Assembly (NCBI GenBank): GCA_038210495.1
Contig: JBBQWR010000021.1
Coordinates: 21,815 to 85,814, forward strand
Direction of reading: 5' to 3'
DNA from: JBBQWR01 sp038210495
Lineage (GTDB): Bacteria > Planctomycetota > Planctomycetia > Pirellulales > DATAWG01
DNA length: 64,000 nt
Part shown: positions 17,405 to 25,472 of the stretch, piece after piece
Layout of the letters: every line of letters starts with the position of its first letter
Numbering within the stretch: the first letter of the stretch is position 1
Notes under the pieces: generated by a model
What the model was told of the DNA's origin: nothing
Databases searched by the model: none
The model's input: only the letters and a program-made list of their open reading frames with translations
Program-made: the position numbers and the translations under genes

Positions 17405-17950
17405 CTACTTCGTAACGGCCTTGCCGGCCTTGCGGCGGACTTGCTCGCCGTCGTACCGCACGCCCTTGCCCTTATACGGCTCAGGTTTGCGGGCGGCACG
17501 CACTTCCGCGGCGAACTGCCCAACCAGTTGCTTGTCGATGCCCTTGATCAGAATATGCGTCTGATCGGGACACGTCACCTTCAATGCCGGCGGGATGGTG
17601 AAGTGGACTTCGTTGGCGAATCCGACTCGCAGTTGCAAAATATCCTTCTGCACGGCCGCCAAGTATCCGACTCCGACGATCTCGAGCTTCTTCTCGTATC
17701 CCTGGCTGACGCCGACGATCATGTTCCGCACCAGAGCCCGGGTCAGGCCATGCTGTGCCTTCGACTGGCGAGAATCGCCGTCCCGGGTCACAACGACCGT
17801 CTGGGCCCCTTCGTCCATCGCGATCGTCGTCTCGCGGCGAAACGTCCCCTGCAACTTGCCGAGCGGACCTTCGACCGAGACGGTTTGACCGTTGACGCCG
17901 ACTCTCACGCCGGCAGGCACGGGCACGGGAACTTTGCCGATCCGGGACAT
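17405..17950 (-). CDS. rplF: 50S ribosomal protein uL6
   Basis: 181 residues: MSRIGKVPVPVPAGV, LTRALVRNMIVGVSQGYEKK, VGYLAAVQKDILQLRVGF and the C-terminal signature PEPYKGKGVRYDGEQVRRK. Two tandem alpha-beta domains near the GTPase-associated centre of the large subunit. Standard length. Confidence 0.97.
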   Translation of the reverse strand: MSRIGKVPVPVPAGVRVGVNGQTVSVEGPLGKLQGTFRRETTIAMDEGAQTVVVTRDGDSRQSKAQHGLTRALVRNMIVGVSQGYEKKLEIVGVGYLAAVQKDILQLRVGFANEVHFTIPPALKVTCPDQTHILIKGIDKQLVGQFAAEVRAARKPEPYKGKGVRYDGEQVRRKAGKAVTK

Positions 17951-17986
17951 GGCTTAACCTTCCGACTCGATTACAAGGAATTTTTT

Positions 17987-18130
17987 GACAGGATTAACAA
18001 GATTGACAGGATTGGTGTAGCGACACTTCGTATCGCAAATCACCCGACGAATTCACGACGCAACTTCGGTATTGCCTAACTTCTAGCCCCTAGCCCTTCT
18101 TTAAATCCTGTAAATCCTGTTAATCCTGTC
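17987..18130. repeat. Family C inverted pair between rpsH and rplF
   Basis: Left unit GACAGGATTAACAAGATTGA (from 17987) and right unit TAAATCCTGTTAATCCTGTC-like (18102-18130) mirror each other. Same family as the pairs at 21201, 46432 and 50473. AT-rich compared with the flanking genes. Confidence 0.85.
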
Positions 18131-18147
18131 TACTACTTCTGCTTCGT

Positions 18148-18543
18148 TTACCAAAGTTCGCAAAGCACTTCGCCGCCGAGGTTGCGCTGCCGGGCTTCAC
18201 GGTCGCTGATCACTCCGCGGCTGGTGCTGAGGATGCTGATGCCCAGGCCGTTGAGGATCGGTCGGAGCCGGCTCGAGCCGGAGTACACGCGGCGGCCCGG
18301 CTTGCTGACTCGCTTTAAATGGCGGATGACCCGCTCGCCGTTGGGGCCATATTTTAAGTCGATGCGAAGCTGCGAGGCCGGCTTGGCTTCGATCTCTTTC
18401 CAGTCCCAGATATAGCCTTCGCGCTTCAGCACTTCGGCCAAGCCGCGCTTCACTTTCGACGTCGGCATATCCACGCTAGGCCGCTCGACGCGGACCGCAT
18501 TGCGGATCCGGGTCAACATGTCGGCGATCGGGTCGGTCATCAT
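18148..18543 (-). CDS. rpsH: 30S ribosomal protein uS8
   Basis: 131 residues: MTDPIADMLTRIRNAVRVER, VYSGSSRLRPILNGLGISIL, STSRGVISDREARQRNLGGE. A primary binder of the 16S central domain; in E. coli it represses the spc operon. The start could be either of two consecutive ATGs (18543 or 18540). Confidence 0.96.
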   Translation of the reverse strand: MMTDPIADMLTRIRNAVRVERPSVDMPTSKVKRGLAEVLKREGYIWDWKEIEAKPASQLRIDLKYGPNGERVIRHLKRVSKPGRRVYSGSSRLRPILNGLGISILSTSRGVISDREARQRNLGGEVLCELW

Positions 18544-18582
18544 GGGGTTTTTAGATCTTCAGTTTGTTTGTCAAACTAACTT

Positions 18583-18607
18583 AACGCGTTGCGAACGAGC
18601 GCGGCTA
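18583..18607. repeat. Family G repeat between rpsN and rpsH
   Basis: ACGCGTTGCGAACGAGCGCG followed by GCTAA, a degenerate copy of the operon-wide family G palindrome. Confidence 0.6.
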
Positions 18608-18645
18608 AACAATTGAATTCAATCGATTCGTGGCGCCAAAACTCT

Positions 18646-18834
18646 TTACCAACTGGCTTTCCGCACGCCGGGAATCTTGCCTTGATCCGCCAACTGGCGA
18701 AAACAAATGCGGCAAATTCCGAACTTGCGATAGACGGCCCGCGGCCGCCCGCACAACATGCACCGCCGCTTGAGCCGCGTGGGATACTTGGGCTTATTCC
18801 TCGCCGCCTCGACCATCTTTGCCTTGCTCGACAT
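18646..18834 (-). CDS. rpsN: 30S ribosomal protein uS14, zinc-binding type
   Basis: 62 residues, the short type-Z uS14: CMLC (C25, C28) and CRIC (C41, C44) bind zinc, followed by FRQLADQGKIPGVRKASW. The short form fits a single zinc-type gene in the spc operon. Placed between rplE and rpsH. Confidence 0.96.
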   Translation of the reverse strand: MSSKAKMVEAARNKPKYPTRLKRRCMLCGRPRAVYRKFGICRICFRQLADQGKIPGVRKASW

Positions 18835-18896
18835 ACGACTTCCCTAAAAGCGACTGGTTGTGTTTGTTTTCAATCTCCGCCGCGTGACCGCTTGCC

Positions 18897-19532
18897 CTAT
18901 GCCGCGCCTTTATTCCCCTTGCCGCCCTTCACTTCCGGAACCTTGAATGGCATTCCCATCCCCCGCAGCAACTCTCGCGACTCGTCGTCGCTGCCGCCGG
19001 AGATCACCACGGTGATATTCATCCCTTGCGGCCGGGTGAACTTGTCGGGATTCAATTCCGGAAACACCAGTTGCTCCGACAGGCCCAGGCTGTAGTTGCC
19101 GTGACCGTCGAAACCCTTGGGACTCAACCCGCGGAAGTCGCGGACTCGGGGCAGCGCCAGCGAAATCAGCCGATCCAAAAATTCGTACATCCGCGCGCCG
19201 CGGAGCGTCACCTTGCAGCCGATCGGCAGATCCTCGCGGAGCTTGAAGCCGGCGATCGCCTGACGCGACTTGGTGATCAGCGGTTTTTGACCGGCGATTT
19301 GCGCCATCGCGGCGACGGCCTCCTCGAGATACTTCTTCTCGGTGATCGCCTCGCCCACGCCCATGTTGATCACGACTTTTAGAAGTCGCGGCAGGGCGTG
19401 ACGATTGGTGCGCCCGAGCTTTTCGGACAGCGCCGGCAAAATCTCTTTTTGATAGCGCTCCAAGAGCCGCGGTGTCGGCGGCGGACCGGCCGGGGCGGCG
19501 GGCGCTTCGGTTGTTTTGGTTTTCTTGGCCAT
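18897..19532 (-). CDS. rplE: 50S ribosomal protein uL5
   Basis: 211 residues. An N-terminal Lys/Ala/Pro tail of about 20 residues is extra; then canonical uL5: LLERYQKEILPALSEK, KVVINMGVGEAI, SRQAIAGFKLREDLPIGCKV and the FPELNPDKFTRPQGMNITVV region. Binds 5S rRNA in the central protuberance. Confidence 0.96.
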   Translation of the reverse strand: MAKKTKTTEAPAAPAGPPPTPRLLERYQKEILPALSEKLGRTNRHALPRLLKVVINMGVGEAITEKKYLEEAVAAMAQIAGQKPLITKSRQAIAGFKLREDLPIGCKVTLRGARMYEFLDRLISLALPRVRDFRGLSPKGFDGHGNYSLGLSEQLVFPELNPDKFTRPQGMNITVVISGGSDDESRELLRGMGMPFKVPEVKGGKGNKGAA

Positions 19533-19578
19533 ATCTTTCAGCAGTCTAAAAACTTCGGACTAACGTCTCGTCAAATGC

Positions 19579-19613
19579 CCCCTCTCCCTCTGGGAGAGGG
19601 CCGGGGTGAGGGT
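19579..19613. repeat. Family D hairpin between rplX and rplE
   Basis: CCCTCTCCCTCTGGGAGAGG followed by GCCGGGGTGAGGG. A hairpin with a conserved G-rich tail. Near-identical copies at 20446 and 22414, all in the same orientation inside the operon. Confidence 0.8.
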
Positions 19614-19677
19614 TCGTAATTCAGCGTGGTATCGTCACGTCTTGGACAAATGGTTTGTGTTGGCTCTCATCGTTGAT

Positions 19678-20046
19678 CTAGCGACGAGTCGAACCGACCG
19701 CTGCGGCTGGCTTCTTCTTGCGGACGGGCGACAGTTGACCGATGTCCTTGCCACAATTCTTGCATACGCGAACCTTGCTGCCGTCTTCGCGAATCGAGGC
19801 CCCCGTGCGACTGGGCTTGCCGCACGCCGGGCAAACCAACTGCACGTTGGACATTGCGATCGGCATTTCTTTCGACAGTCGGCCGCCGCGTGGGTTCTTC
19901 TGGCTGCGGCGGACGTGCTTGTACACTCGGGCCACGCCCTCGACGATCACCTTGTTGGCGTCGGCCAGGACGCGGAGGACTTTCGCCCGCGTGCCGCGAT
20001 CGGCGCCCGTAATCACTTCCACTGTGTCGTTGGATCGAATATGCAT
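19678..20046 (-). CDS. rplX: 50S ribosomal protein uL24
   Basis: 122 residues: MHIRSNDTVEVITGADRGTR (KOW motif), VEGVARVYKHVRRSQKNPRG, then two CxxC pairs (C72/C75 and C95/C98) that probably bind zinc. An assembly initiator of the large subunit. Its ATG overlaps the rplN stop (TAATG), so the two are translationally coupled. Confidence 0.96.
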   Translation of the reverse strand: MHIRSNDTVEVITGADRGTRAKVLRVLADANKVIVEGVARVYKHVRRSQKNPRGGRLSKEMPIAMSNVQLVCPACGKPSRTGASIREDGSKVRVCKNCGKDIGQLSPVRKKKPAAAVGSTRR

Positions 20047-20414
20047 TACACCACCTCGCCGGCGAGGCTCACGATTTTCATGAAATTACGGTCACGCAGT
20101 TCGCGGGCCACCGCCCCGAAGATACGCGTTCCGCGGGGATTCTTGTCGTTGTCGATTAGCACCACGGCGTTGCTGTCGAATCGCACATAGCTACCGTCGG
20201 TGCGCCGGGTCGGTTTGCGGCAGCGGACGATCACCGCCTTGACGACCGCCTTCTTCTTGACTTCGCTGCCGGGAATGACCGTCTTCACGCTACAGACGAT
20301 GACGTCTCCCAGTCCGGCCGTGCGGCGTTTGCTGCCGCCGAGGACCTTGAAGCACATCACTTCCTTGGCGCCCGTGTTGTCGGCTACCGTGAGCCGAGTT
20401 TGCATTTGAATCAT
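20046..20414 (-). CDS. rplN: 50S ribosomal protein uL14
   Basis: 122 residues, exact family length: MIQMQTRLTVADNTGAKEVM, SVKTVIPGSEVKKKAVVKAV, RFDSNAVVLIDNDKNPRGTR, RIFGAVARELRDRNFMKIVS. Contacts 16S rRNA at an inter-subunit bridge. Coupled to rplX. Confidence 0.97.
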   Translation of the reverse strand: MIQMQTRLTVADNTGAKEVMCFKVLGGSKRRTAGLGDVIVCSVKTVIPGSEVKKKAVVKAVIVRCRKPTRRTDGSYVRFDSNAVVLIDNDKNPRGTRIFGAVARELRDRNFMKIVSLAGEVV

Positions 20415-20445
20415 GTGGATCTACCTTGCTAATTCGCCGCTTCTG

Positions 20446-20492
20446 CTCCCTCTCCCTCTGGGAGAGGGCAGAAGAAAGGGTCTCAGTGAGGG
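20446..20492. repeat. Family D hairpin between rpsQ and rplN
   Basis: CTCCCTCTCCCTCTGGGAGA then GGGCAGAAGAAAGGG and GTGAGGG; a copy of the 19579 unit with a variant tail. Confidence 0.75.
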
Positions 20493-20514
20493 CTGGCCGC
20501 ACTGTGTGTTTTCC

Positions 20515-20835
20515 TTAACGAGTCCTTGCCGTTTCAAGCCCCTCTTCGGCCTGTGCCTTGGCGGCCGTTCGCATCGCCGCGATATCGACCGCCCGGCTCT
20601 TCGAGATGATCCGCACGAGCTCCCACCGCTTCAAACGCGAGCGGGGCGGGCATTCTCGAATCTCGACCGTGTCCCCTTGATGCGACTCGTTGGTTTCGTC
20701 GTGGACGTGGCAGACCGTCTTGCGATGGATGATCTTTCCGTATTTGGCGTGCCGCACCAGCCGGGGAATCTCCACCCGCCGGGTCTTGGCTGCCTTGTCC
20801 GACATCACGACGCCGATTTCCATTCGCTTGGGCAT
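20515..20835 (-). CDS. rpsQ: 30S ribosomal protein uS17
   Basis: 106 residues against a usual 80-90. EIGVVMSDKAAKTRRVEIPR, KYGKIIHRKTVCHVHDE, SHQGDTVEIRECPPRSRLKR and WELVRIIS are canonical. A tail of about 20 residues follows. Confidence 0.95.
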   Translation of the reverse strand: MPKRMEIGVVMSDKAAKTRRVEIPRLVRHAKYGKIIHRKTVCHVHDETNESHQGDTVEIRECPPRSRLKRWELVRIISKSRAVDIAAMRTAAKAQAEEGLETARTR

Positions 20836-20877
20836 AACTCGCTCGACACATTTGTATTGAACAGATCGGAATTACAT

Positions 20878-20920
20878 CGCTTCGCTCGCTGAGTCGCGTC
20901 GCTTGCGACTCGCTCGCGTC
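20878..20920. repeat. Family G repeats between rpmC and rpsQ
   Basis: Overlapping short palindromes TCGCTTCGCTCGCTGAGTCG and CGTCGCTTGCGACTCGCTCG, running up to the rpmC stop codon at 20919. Confidence 0.6.
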
Positions 20921-21170
20921 ACTTCGTCTTAACAACATCCTTCTTGGCGACTTCGTCCGCCACGACTGCCTGGACCTGTTTGATCCGCCGCTCGTTCAAA
21001 ATCGTCTGGCAGCGGGCAATCAGCCTCCGCTGGCGGCGCAATTCCGAAGGGGCGTCCAAGCGCTCGGTCTGAGCCTGAATCCGCAGCTTGAACAGATGCT
21101 CCGCGGCATCCTTCCAAGTCAACTGGATCTGCTCGTCGCTCATCTCGCGTAGTTCTTGCGTCTTAGCCAT
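20919..21170 (-). CDS. rpmC: 50S ribosomal protein uL29
   Basis: 83 residues from MAKTQELREMSDEQIQLTWK; EHLFKLRIQAQTERLDAPSE and RRQRRLIARCQTILNERR form the helical hairpin typical of uL29. The C-terminus is about 15 residues longer than in E. coli. It sits by the exit tunnel. Confidence 0.94.
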   Translation of the reverse strand: MAKTQELREMSDEQIQLTWKDAAEHLFKLRIQAQTERLDAPSELRRQRRLIARCQTILNERRIKQVQAVVADEVAKKDVVKTK

Positions 21171-21200
21171 CGCCACTCTCAACTTATTTAATTCAAATCA

Positions 21201-21294
21201 GACAGGATTAACAGGATTTACAAGATCTAGGAAAGTAAATTTTATTTCGCGGCGAAGCCGTGAAACAAAATCCTGAAATCCTGTTAATCCTGTC
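21201..21294. repeat. Family C inverted pair between rplP and rpmC
   Basis: Left unit GACAGGATTAACAGGATTTA at 21201 and right unit ATCCTGTTAATCCTGTC ending 21294, mirror images with a spacer of about 40 bp (GCGGCGAAGCCG is itself palindromic). Confidence 0.85.
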
Positions 21295-21326
21295 TATTTT
21301 ACTTCTTTGTCTTTTTTGTCTTTGTT

Positions 21327-21743
21327 CTAAACCGAGCGTCTTCGCAGGAATCGAACTCGAACTGGCATCTTGTGAGCCAGTCGGGCGAAGCACATGCGAG
21401 CCGCTTCTTCCGATACGCCACCAATTTCGTACAGCACCGTGCCGGGCTTGATCACGGCCGCCCAATACTCCGGCTCCCCTTTGCCCTTGCCCATCCGTGT
21501 TTCCAAGGGAATCGAGGTGATTGGTTTGTGCGGGAACACGCGCACATACAGCCGTCCTTCGGTGCGAAGGTACTGCTGAGCCGCGATACGTCCCGCTTCG
21601 ATCGTCTGAGCACTGAGCCAGCCAGCCTGTGCGGCCTGGAGGGCGAAATCGCCAAACACCACGCGGTTACCCCGCGTCGCGTCACCTCTTATACGTCCTC
21701 TTTGGCTTTTTCGGTGCTTGACCCGCTTCGGCATCAACGCCAT
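21327..21743 (-). CDS. rplP: 50S ribosomal protein uL16
   Basis: 138 residues from MALMPKRVKHRKSQRGRI; FGDFALQAAQAGWLSAQTIE, RVFPHKPITSIPLETRMGKG, KGEPEYWAAVIKPGTVLYEI. It helps organise the A-site tRNA elbow. ATG 21743 follows GAGGA at 8 bases; it starts inside rpsC and overlaps its last 62 bases. Confidence 0.95.
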   Translation of the reverse strand: MALMPKRVKHRKSQRGRIRGDATRGNRVVFGDFALQAAQAGWLSAQTIEAGRIAAQQYLRTEGRLYVRVFPHKPITSIPLETRMGKGKGEPEYWAAVIKPGTVLYEIGGVSEEAARMCFARLAHKMPVRVRFLRRRSV

Positions 21744-22377
21744 GGCCTGCGTCCTCGTACATACCTTGATTGATCCACACTTGTACGCCAATGTTTCCCT
21801 GAGCCGTCGCGGCTTCAGTGAAACCGTAATCGATCTTCGCCCGGAGCGTCGACAGAGGCATCGATCCGGAGATCTGCTTCTCGCGCCGTGCCATTTCCGC
21901 TCCGCCCAATCGGCCCGCCAATTGAATCTTGATTCCCTTGGCGCCCGCTTCCATCGACGTCTCGACCGCTCGCTTCATCGTCCGCCGGAAACTGGCCCGC
22001 TTGGCCAACTGCTCGGCGATGTCCTCGGCCACCAATTGGGCATAAATCTCCGGTCGGGAGATTTCCTCGATCTTGATATTGATCCGCCGGCCGAGTAATT
22101 CTTGCAGCTCGCCCTGCAGCCGTTCCACTTCCTGACCCTTGCGGCCAATGATTACGCCCGGCCGAGCCGAGAACAAAATGACCTTCACTTCATCGCGGGT
22201 CCGTTCGATTTCGACCTTCGGAATTCCCGCGAACTTGTATTTGGTGGTGATGAACTTGCGGATTCGATGATCTTCGAACAGCAGTTCTTTGAACTCTTGC
22301 TTCGAGGCATACCAGCGGCTCTTCCAGCCTTCCATGATGCCGACGCGGAACCCGACTGGATTGACTTTCTGACCCAT
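21682..22377 (-). CDS. rpsC: 30S ribosomal protein uS3
   Basis: 231 residues: MGQKVNPVGFRVGIMEGWKS, the KH domain with VIIGRKGQEVERLQGEL, and SGRLGGAEMARREK-like GRLGGAEMARREKQ with LSTLRAKIDYGF. Part of the mRNA entry helicase site. Overlaps rplP. Confidence 0.97.
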   Translation of the reverse strand: MGQKVNPVGFRVGIMEGWKSRWYASKQEFKELLFEDHRIRKFITTKYKFAGIPKVEIERTRDEVKVILFSARPGVIIGRKGQEVERLQGELQELLGRRINIKIEEISRPEIYAQLVAEDIAEQLAKRASFRRTMKRAVETSMEAGAKGIKIQLAGRLGGAEMARREKQISGSMPLSTLRAKIDYGFTEAATAQGNIGVQVWINQGMYEDAGHGVDAEAGQAPKKPKRTYKR

Positions 22378-22413
22378 AGATTACCTGTGGAGTGCTTTTG
22401 GACCTGCTGCCTA

Positions 22414-22449
22414 CCTCCCTCTCCATTTGGGAGAGGGCCGGGGTGAGGG
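22414..22449. repeat. Family D hairpin between rpsC and rplV
   Basis: CTCCCTCTCCATTTGGGAGA then GGGCCGGGGTGAGGG; third copy of the hairpin plus G-rich tail. Confidence 0.78.
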
Positions 22450-22497
22450 CCTTTGAACTCGGACTGTTTCTTAATGTTGTATGAGTAAATTGCCGCA

Positions 22498-22527
22498 GGA
22501 CAGGGAGCTTACGCTCCCCGCTCGCCT
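22498..22527. repeat. Family A repeat at the rplV stop codon
   Basis: On the coding strand the rplV stop TAG continues as GCGAGCGGGGAGCGTAAGCT and ends CCCTGTCC. The inner part GGGAGCGTAAGCTCCC is a hairpin. Same family as 29258, 35801, 37762, 48341 and 51415. Confidence 0.8.
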
Positions 22528-22852
22528 ATTCCAGCGCCACGCGGATGTGGGCCATTCGCTTCTTGATCATGAACGCCATGCCCCGGGCATGCGGTTGGAT
22601 TCGCTTCAAAATCGGGCCGCCGTCGATTCGGGCATCGGTCACGATCAGATCGGCGATATTCGACGCCCGGCGGTCTTCCGCGTTGCCCAGGGCGCTTTTG
22701 AGAACTTTCTCCAACAATCGCGCCCCGCGCTGCGGCATGTATTTCAAAATCTCCAGCGCCTCGTCGGCGTGCTTGCCGCGAATCAAATTGGCCAGCGGCC
22801 GAACCTTCTGGGCGCTGATCCGAGCAAAGCGATAAGTTGCGGCGTATTCCAT
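22526..22852 (-). CDS. rplV: 50S ribosomal protein uL22
   Basis: 108 residues from MEYAATYRFARISAQKVRPL; IRGKHADEALEILKYMPQRG, IDGGPILKRIQPHARGMAF, and ending KRMAHIRVALE. Lines the exit tunnel. AGGGG lies 8 bases before ATG 22852. The TAG stop is the first codon of a family A repeat. Confidence 0.95.
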   Translation of the reverse strand: MEYAATYRFARISAQKVRPLANLIRGKHADEALEILKYMPQRGARLLEKVLKSALGNAEDRRASNIADLIVTDARIDGGPILKRIQPHARGMAFMIKKRMAHIRVALE

Positions 22853-22873
22853 AACGATTACCCCTGCGAGTCT

Positions 22874-23030
22874 CAATGTCGAATGACGAAATACCCAATG
22901 TCTAATGAATGACTAATGTCTAAATCCTAATGGCGAAGGCCTGAATTCAAGCTGTGTGCGCTGCCCTTAGTCATTCGTCATTAGGTCATTCGTCATTGAT
23001 TAGGCATTCGTCATTAGTCATTAGTAATTT
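22874..23030. repeat. Family F inverted pair between rplV and rpsS
   Basis: AT-rich block with AATGACGAAATACCCAATGT on the left and several GTCATTCGTCATTAG units on the right. It directly follows the rpsS stop codon (23031-23033). Confidence 0.85.
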
Positions 23031-23312
23031 CTATTTGGATGGCCCCTTGGACGCCTTGCCGCCGTGACCGCGGAATGTCCGGGTCGGCGAAAACTCTCCC
23101 AGCTTGTGACCGACCATGTCCTCGGTCACGAACACCTTGATGTGCAGCTTGCCGTTGTGGACCAAAAATGTCTGGCCGACGAACTCGGGAATAATCGTGC
23201 AGGCCCGGGCCCAGGTCTTGATCGGTTCGCGACCGCCGCCGGCGAGCATTTTTTCGACCTTGCCATACAGACGAGGGTCGATAAACGGACCCTTTTTCAG
23301 CGACCTTCCCAT
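23031..23312 (-). CDS. rpsS: 30S ribosomal protein uS19
   Basis: 93 residues: MGRSLKKGPFIDPRLYGKVE, TWARACTIIPEFVGQTFLVH, HKLGEFSPTRTFRGHGGKAS. Head of the small subunit, close to uS13. Standard length. Confidence 0.97.
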   Translation of the reverse strand: MGRSLKKGPFIDPRLYGKVEKMLAGGGREPIKTWARACTIIPEFVGQTFLVHNGKLHIKVFVTEDMVGHKLGEFSPTRTFRGHGGKASKGPSK

Positions 23313-23331
23313 GCGAATACTCTCTCTTACA

Positions 23332-23356
23332 ATCGCGTCGCGAGCGACGCGGCTAA
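23332..23356. repeat. Family G palindrome between rpsS and rplB
   Basis: CGCGTCGCGAGCGACGCG plus GCTAAG, 5 bases downstream of the rplB stop codon. Confidence 0.8.
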
Positions 23357-23360
23357 GTGT

Positions 23361-24218
23361 TTAGTGGATTTTGACTTGGCCGTAGCGGCGCGACTTGCGG
23401 CGGCGGACGATCGCCGAATTGGACGGCTTGCGCCGCTTCCGCGTGCCGCCACCCTTGGCGCTTTTGCCCCAGGGGCTGACCGGGTGCCGACCACCCTTGG
23501 TGCGACCTTCGCCGCCGCCGTGAGGATGATCGACGGGATTCATCGTCGTACCCCGGACGTGCGGACGCCGGCCAAGCCAACGACTGCGGCCCGCCTTGCC
23601 GAGAACGACATTCATATGATCCGAATTGCCGATCGCTCCGATCGTGGCTCGACAGGAGGCGGGCACGCGGCGAATTTCACCACTAGGGAGCGTGAGCTGC
23701 GCCCATTCGGCTTCTCGGGCAACGAGCGTGGCGCTCGAACCGGCCGACCGACACAGCTTACCACCGCGGCCTGGCTGAAGTTCAATGTTATGCACGGCCA
23801 TGCCCAACGGCACGTTCCGCAGTGGCATGCAATTACCAACCGATGGAGGCGCGTCGGGCCCACTCATGAGCTCGGCGCCCTGCTGCAAACCGTCCGGCGC
23901 CAGAATGTAGCGTTTTTCGCCATCCACATAATTTAACTGGGCGATGCGAGCACTGCGATTCGGATCGTATTGGATCGAATCGACCTTCGCCGGCACGCCG
24001 TCTTTGTTCCGACGGAAATCGATCAACCGATACGCCCGCTTGTGGCCGCCACCCCGATGCCGGGATGTGATGACCCCCTGATTATTGCGACCGCCGGAGC
24101 GGCGCAGTTTGACTGTCAACTCCTTGACCCGCTCGGCGCCCGGCGTCAATTCCTTGAAATCGCTGACGCTGGCCCCGCGGCGGCCCGGAGTAGTCGGATT
24201 GTATCGGCGAATTCCCAT
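23361..24218 (-). CDS. rplB: 50S ribosomal protein uL2
   Basis: 285 residues: MGIRRYNPTTPGRRGASVSD, SVPAKVDSIQYDPN-like DGVPAKVDSIQYDPNRSARI, and the hallmark NPVDHPHGGGEGRTKGGRHP near the peptidyl transferase centre. Full length. Confidence 0.97.
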   Translation of the reverse strand: MGIRRYNPTTPGRRGASVSDFKELTPGAERVKELTVKLRRSGGRNNQGVITSRHRGGGHKRAYRLIDFRRNKDGVPAKVDSIQYDPNRSARIAQLNYVDGEKRYILAPDGLQQGAELMSGPDAPPSVGNCMPLRNVPLGMAVHNIELQPGRGGKLCRSAGSSATLVAREAEWAQLTLPSGEIRRVPASCRATIGAIGNSDHMNVVLGKAGRSRWLGRRPHVRGTTMNPVDHPHGGGEGRTKGGRHPVSPWGKSAKGGGTRKRRKPSNSAIVRRRKSRRYGQVKIH

Positions 24219-24228
24219 AATATATCCT

Positions 24229-24251
24229 TAGCCGCGTCGATTGCGACGCGT
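24229..24251. repeat. Family G repeat between rplB and rplW
   Basis: TTAGCCGCGTCGATTGCGAC followed by GCG; inverted orientation relative to the 23332 copy. Confidence 0.65.
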
Positions 24252-24276
24252 TCAAACCACTAGCAAATAATACCGT

Positions 24277-24612
24277 TTAGAAAAAGTCGATCCGATGCTC
24301 TGAGTGCAGCGTCACGATCGCCTTTTTCCAATCCTTGGTGCGTCCCAGATGAAACTTGCTGCGACGAGGCTTGCCTCGGCGATTTTGCGTATGCACGCGA
24401 ATCACTTTCACGTTGAACAAATGCTCGATCGCGCTGCGCACATCGTGCTTGGTGGCCAGCCTGCTGACCTCGAACGCATACGCATTGTGCCGGGCCGATC
24501 GATGCACGCCCTTTTCCGTCACCAGGGGACGGATAATCACCTGATGCGGAGCGAGCAGGGGCGCGGCTGCGTGCGCATCCGCCGTTGTCTTGGCTAAAGT
24601 TTCAGTCGCCAT
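24277..24612 (-). CDS. rplW: 50S ribosomal protein uL23
   Basis: 111 residues. A 25-residue Ala/Thr-rich tail precedes the conserved VIIRPLVTEKGVHRSARHNA, YAFEVSRLATKHDVRSAIEH and VIRVHTQNRRGKPRRS. Docking site for trigger factor and SRP at the exit tunnel. Confidence 0.95.
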   Translation of the reverse strand: MATETLAKTTADAHAAAPLLAPHQVIIRPLVTEKGVHRSARHNAYAFEVSRLATKHDVRSAIEHLFNVKVIRVHTQNRRGKPRRSKFHLGRTKDWKKAIVTLHSEHRIDFF

Positions 24613-24630
24613 AATTCACCGTTTTCAAAT

Positions 24631-24762
24631 GTCTAATGACTAAGGTAGGAGTGAGAGACGTATTCGATTTGGTACCGATTGACGTCCTTAGACATTAATC
24701 ATTGCTTAGACATTGGGTATTTCGTCATTCGTCATTCTGCCCGATTTCGTCATTCGTTATTA
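24631..24762. repeat. Family F repeat block between rplW and rplD
   Basis: AATGTCTAATGACTAAGG on the left and GGGTATTTCGTCATTCGTCA plus a second GTCATTCGTTATT on the right. The right end overlaps the last codons and TGA stop of rplD. Confidence 0.82.
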
Positions 24763-25412
24763 TTCTCATCCGGCCGCGCCATCGCCGCCTTGGCCTTCGC
24801 GCGGAAGCTATCGAGCGCGGCCCGAGTGATCAGCACTCGCCGCGGCGTCAGCAGCACCCACGCATTGAGGTCCGTCACCGGCGAAACATCTACGCTCCCG
24901 ATGTTTCGGGCGCTCTTGAATACGTTCACGTCGTGGCCCGCCGTCGTCACCAATAGCGTCTCGCCGTTCCACTTCAGGGCCTTGAGAATCGCGGCCATGT
25001 CGCGGGTCTTCGGCGCGTCGAATTTCAAATCGTCGATGATCGTGACCTGATCGTCGCGAATCTTCGACGCCAGCGCCATTCGCGTGGCCAATTGCAGGGC
25101 CTTCTTGGGCAATCGGTAGGTCCAATCGCGGGGCACTTTGTGAAAAATATGACCGCCGCCACGACGGATACCGCTCCGACGCGACCCGGCCCGGGCGTTG
25201 CCCGTTCCCTTTTGGCGATACATCTTCTTCGTCGATCCGGCAACCATTCCGCGCGATTTCGTCGCCGCCGTGCCCAATCGCTGATTGGACTGGTACATGA
25301 CCACCACATCGTGCAAGAGTTGCTTGCTAATGCGGGGCGCGAGATCAGTGGGCGCGATGTCGTACTTGCCGACTTCTTTTCCCGCTTTGTCGAATACCGT
25401 CAAACTAGACAT
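24750..25412 (-). CDS. rplD: 50S ribosomal protein uL4
   Basis: 220 residues: SSLTVFDKAGKEVGKYDI, the extended loop RQKGTGNARAGSRRSGIRRG reaching the exit tunnel, and LVTTAGHDVNVFKSARNI with the C-terminal globular part. In E. coli uL4 represses the S10 operon. The last residues NNE and the TGA stop are encoded by a family F repeat (AATAACGAATGACGAA on the coding strand, a word also present at 13650-13665). Confidence 0.95.
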   Translation of the reverse strand: MSSLTVFDKAGKEVGKYDIAPTDLAPRISKQLLHDVVVMYQSNQRLGTAATKSRGMVAGSTKKMYRQKGTGNARAGSRRSGIRRGGGHIFHKVPRDWTYRLPKKALQLATRMALASKIRDDQVTIIDDLKFDAPKTRDMAAILKALKWNGETLLVTTAGHDVNVFKSARNIGSVDVSPVTDLNAWVLLTPRRVLITRAALDSFRAKAKAAMARPDENNNE

Positions 25413-25430
25413 AATAATATTTGTTCCGTC

Positions 25431-25456
25431 TTAGCCGCGTTCGCTCGCGACGCGCT
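25431..25456. repeat. Family G palindrome between rplD and rplC
   Basis: TTAGCCGCGTTCGCTCGCGA then CGCG; a copy of the family G hairpin. Confidence 0.7.
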
Positions 25457-25472
25457 ATTGACCAAAAATCAA

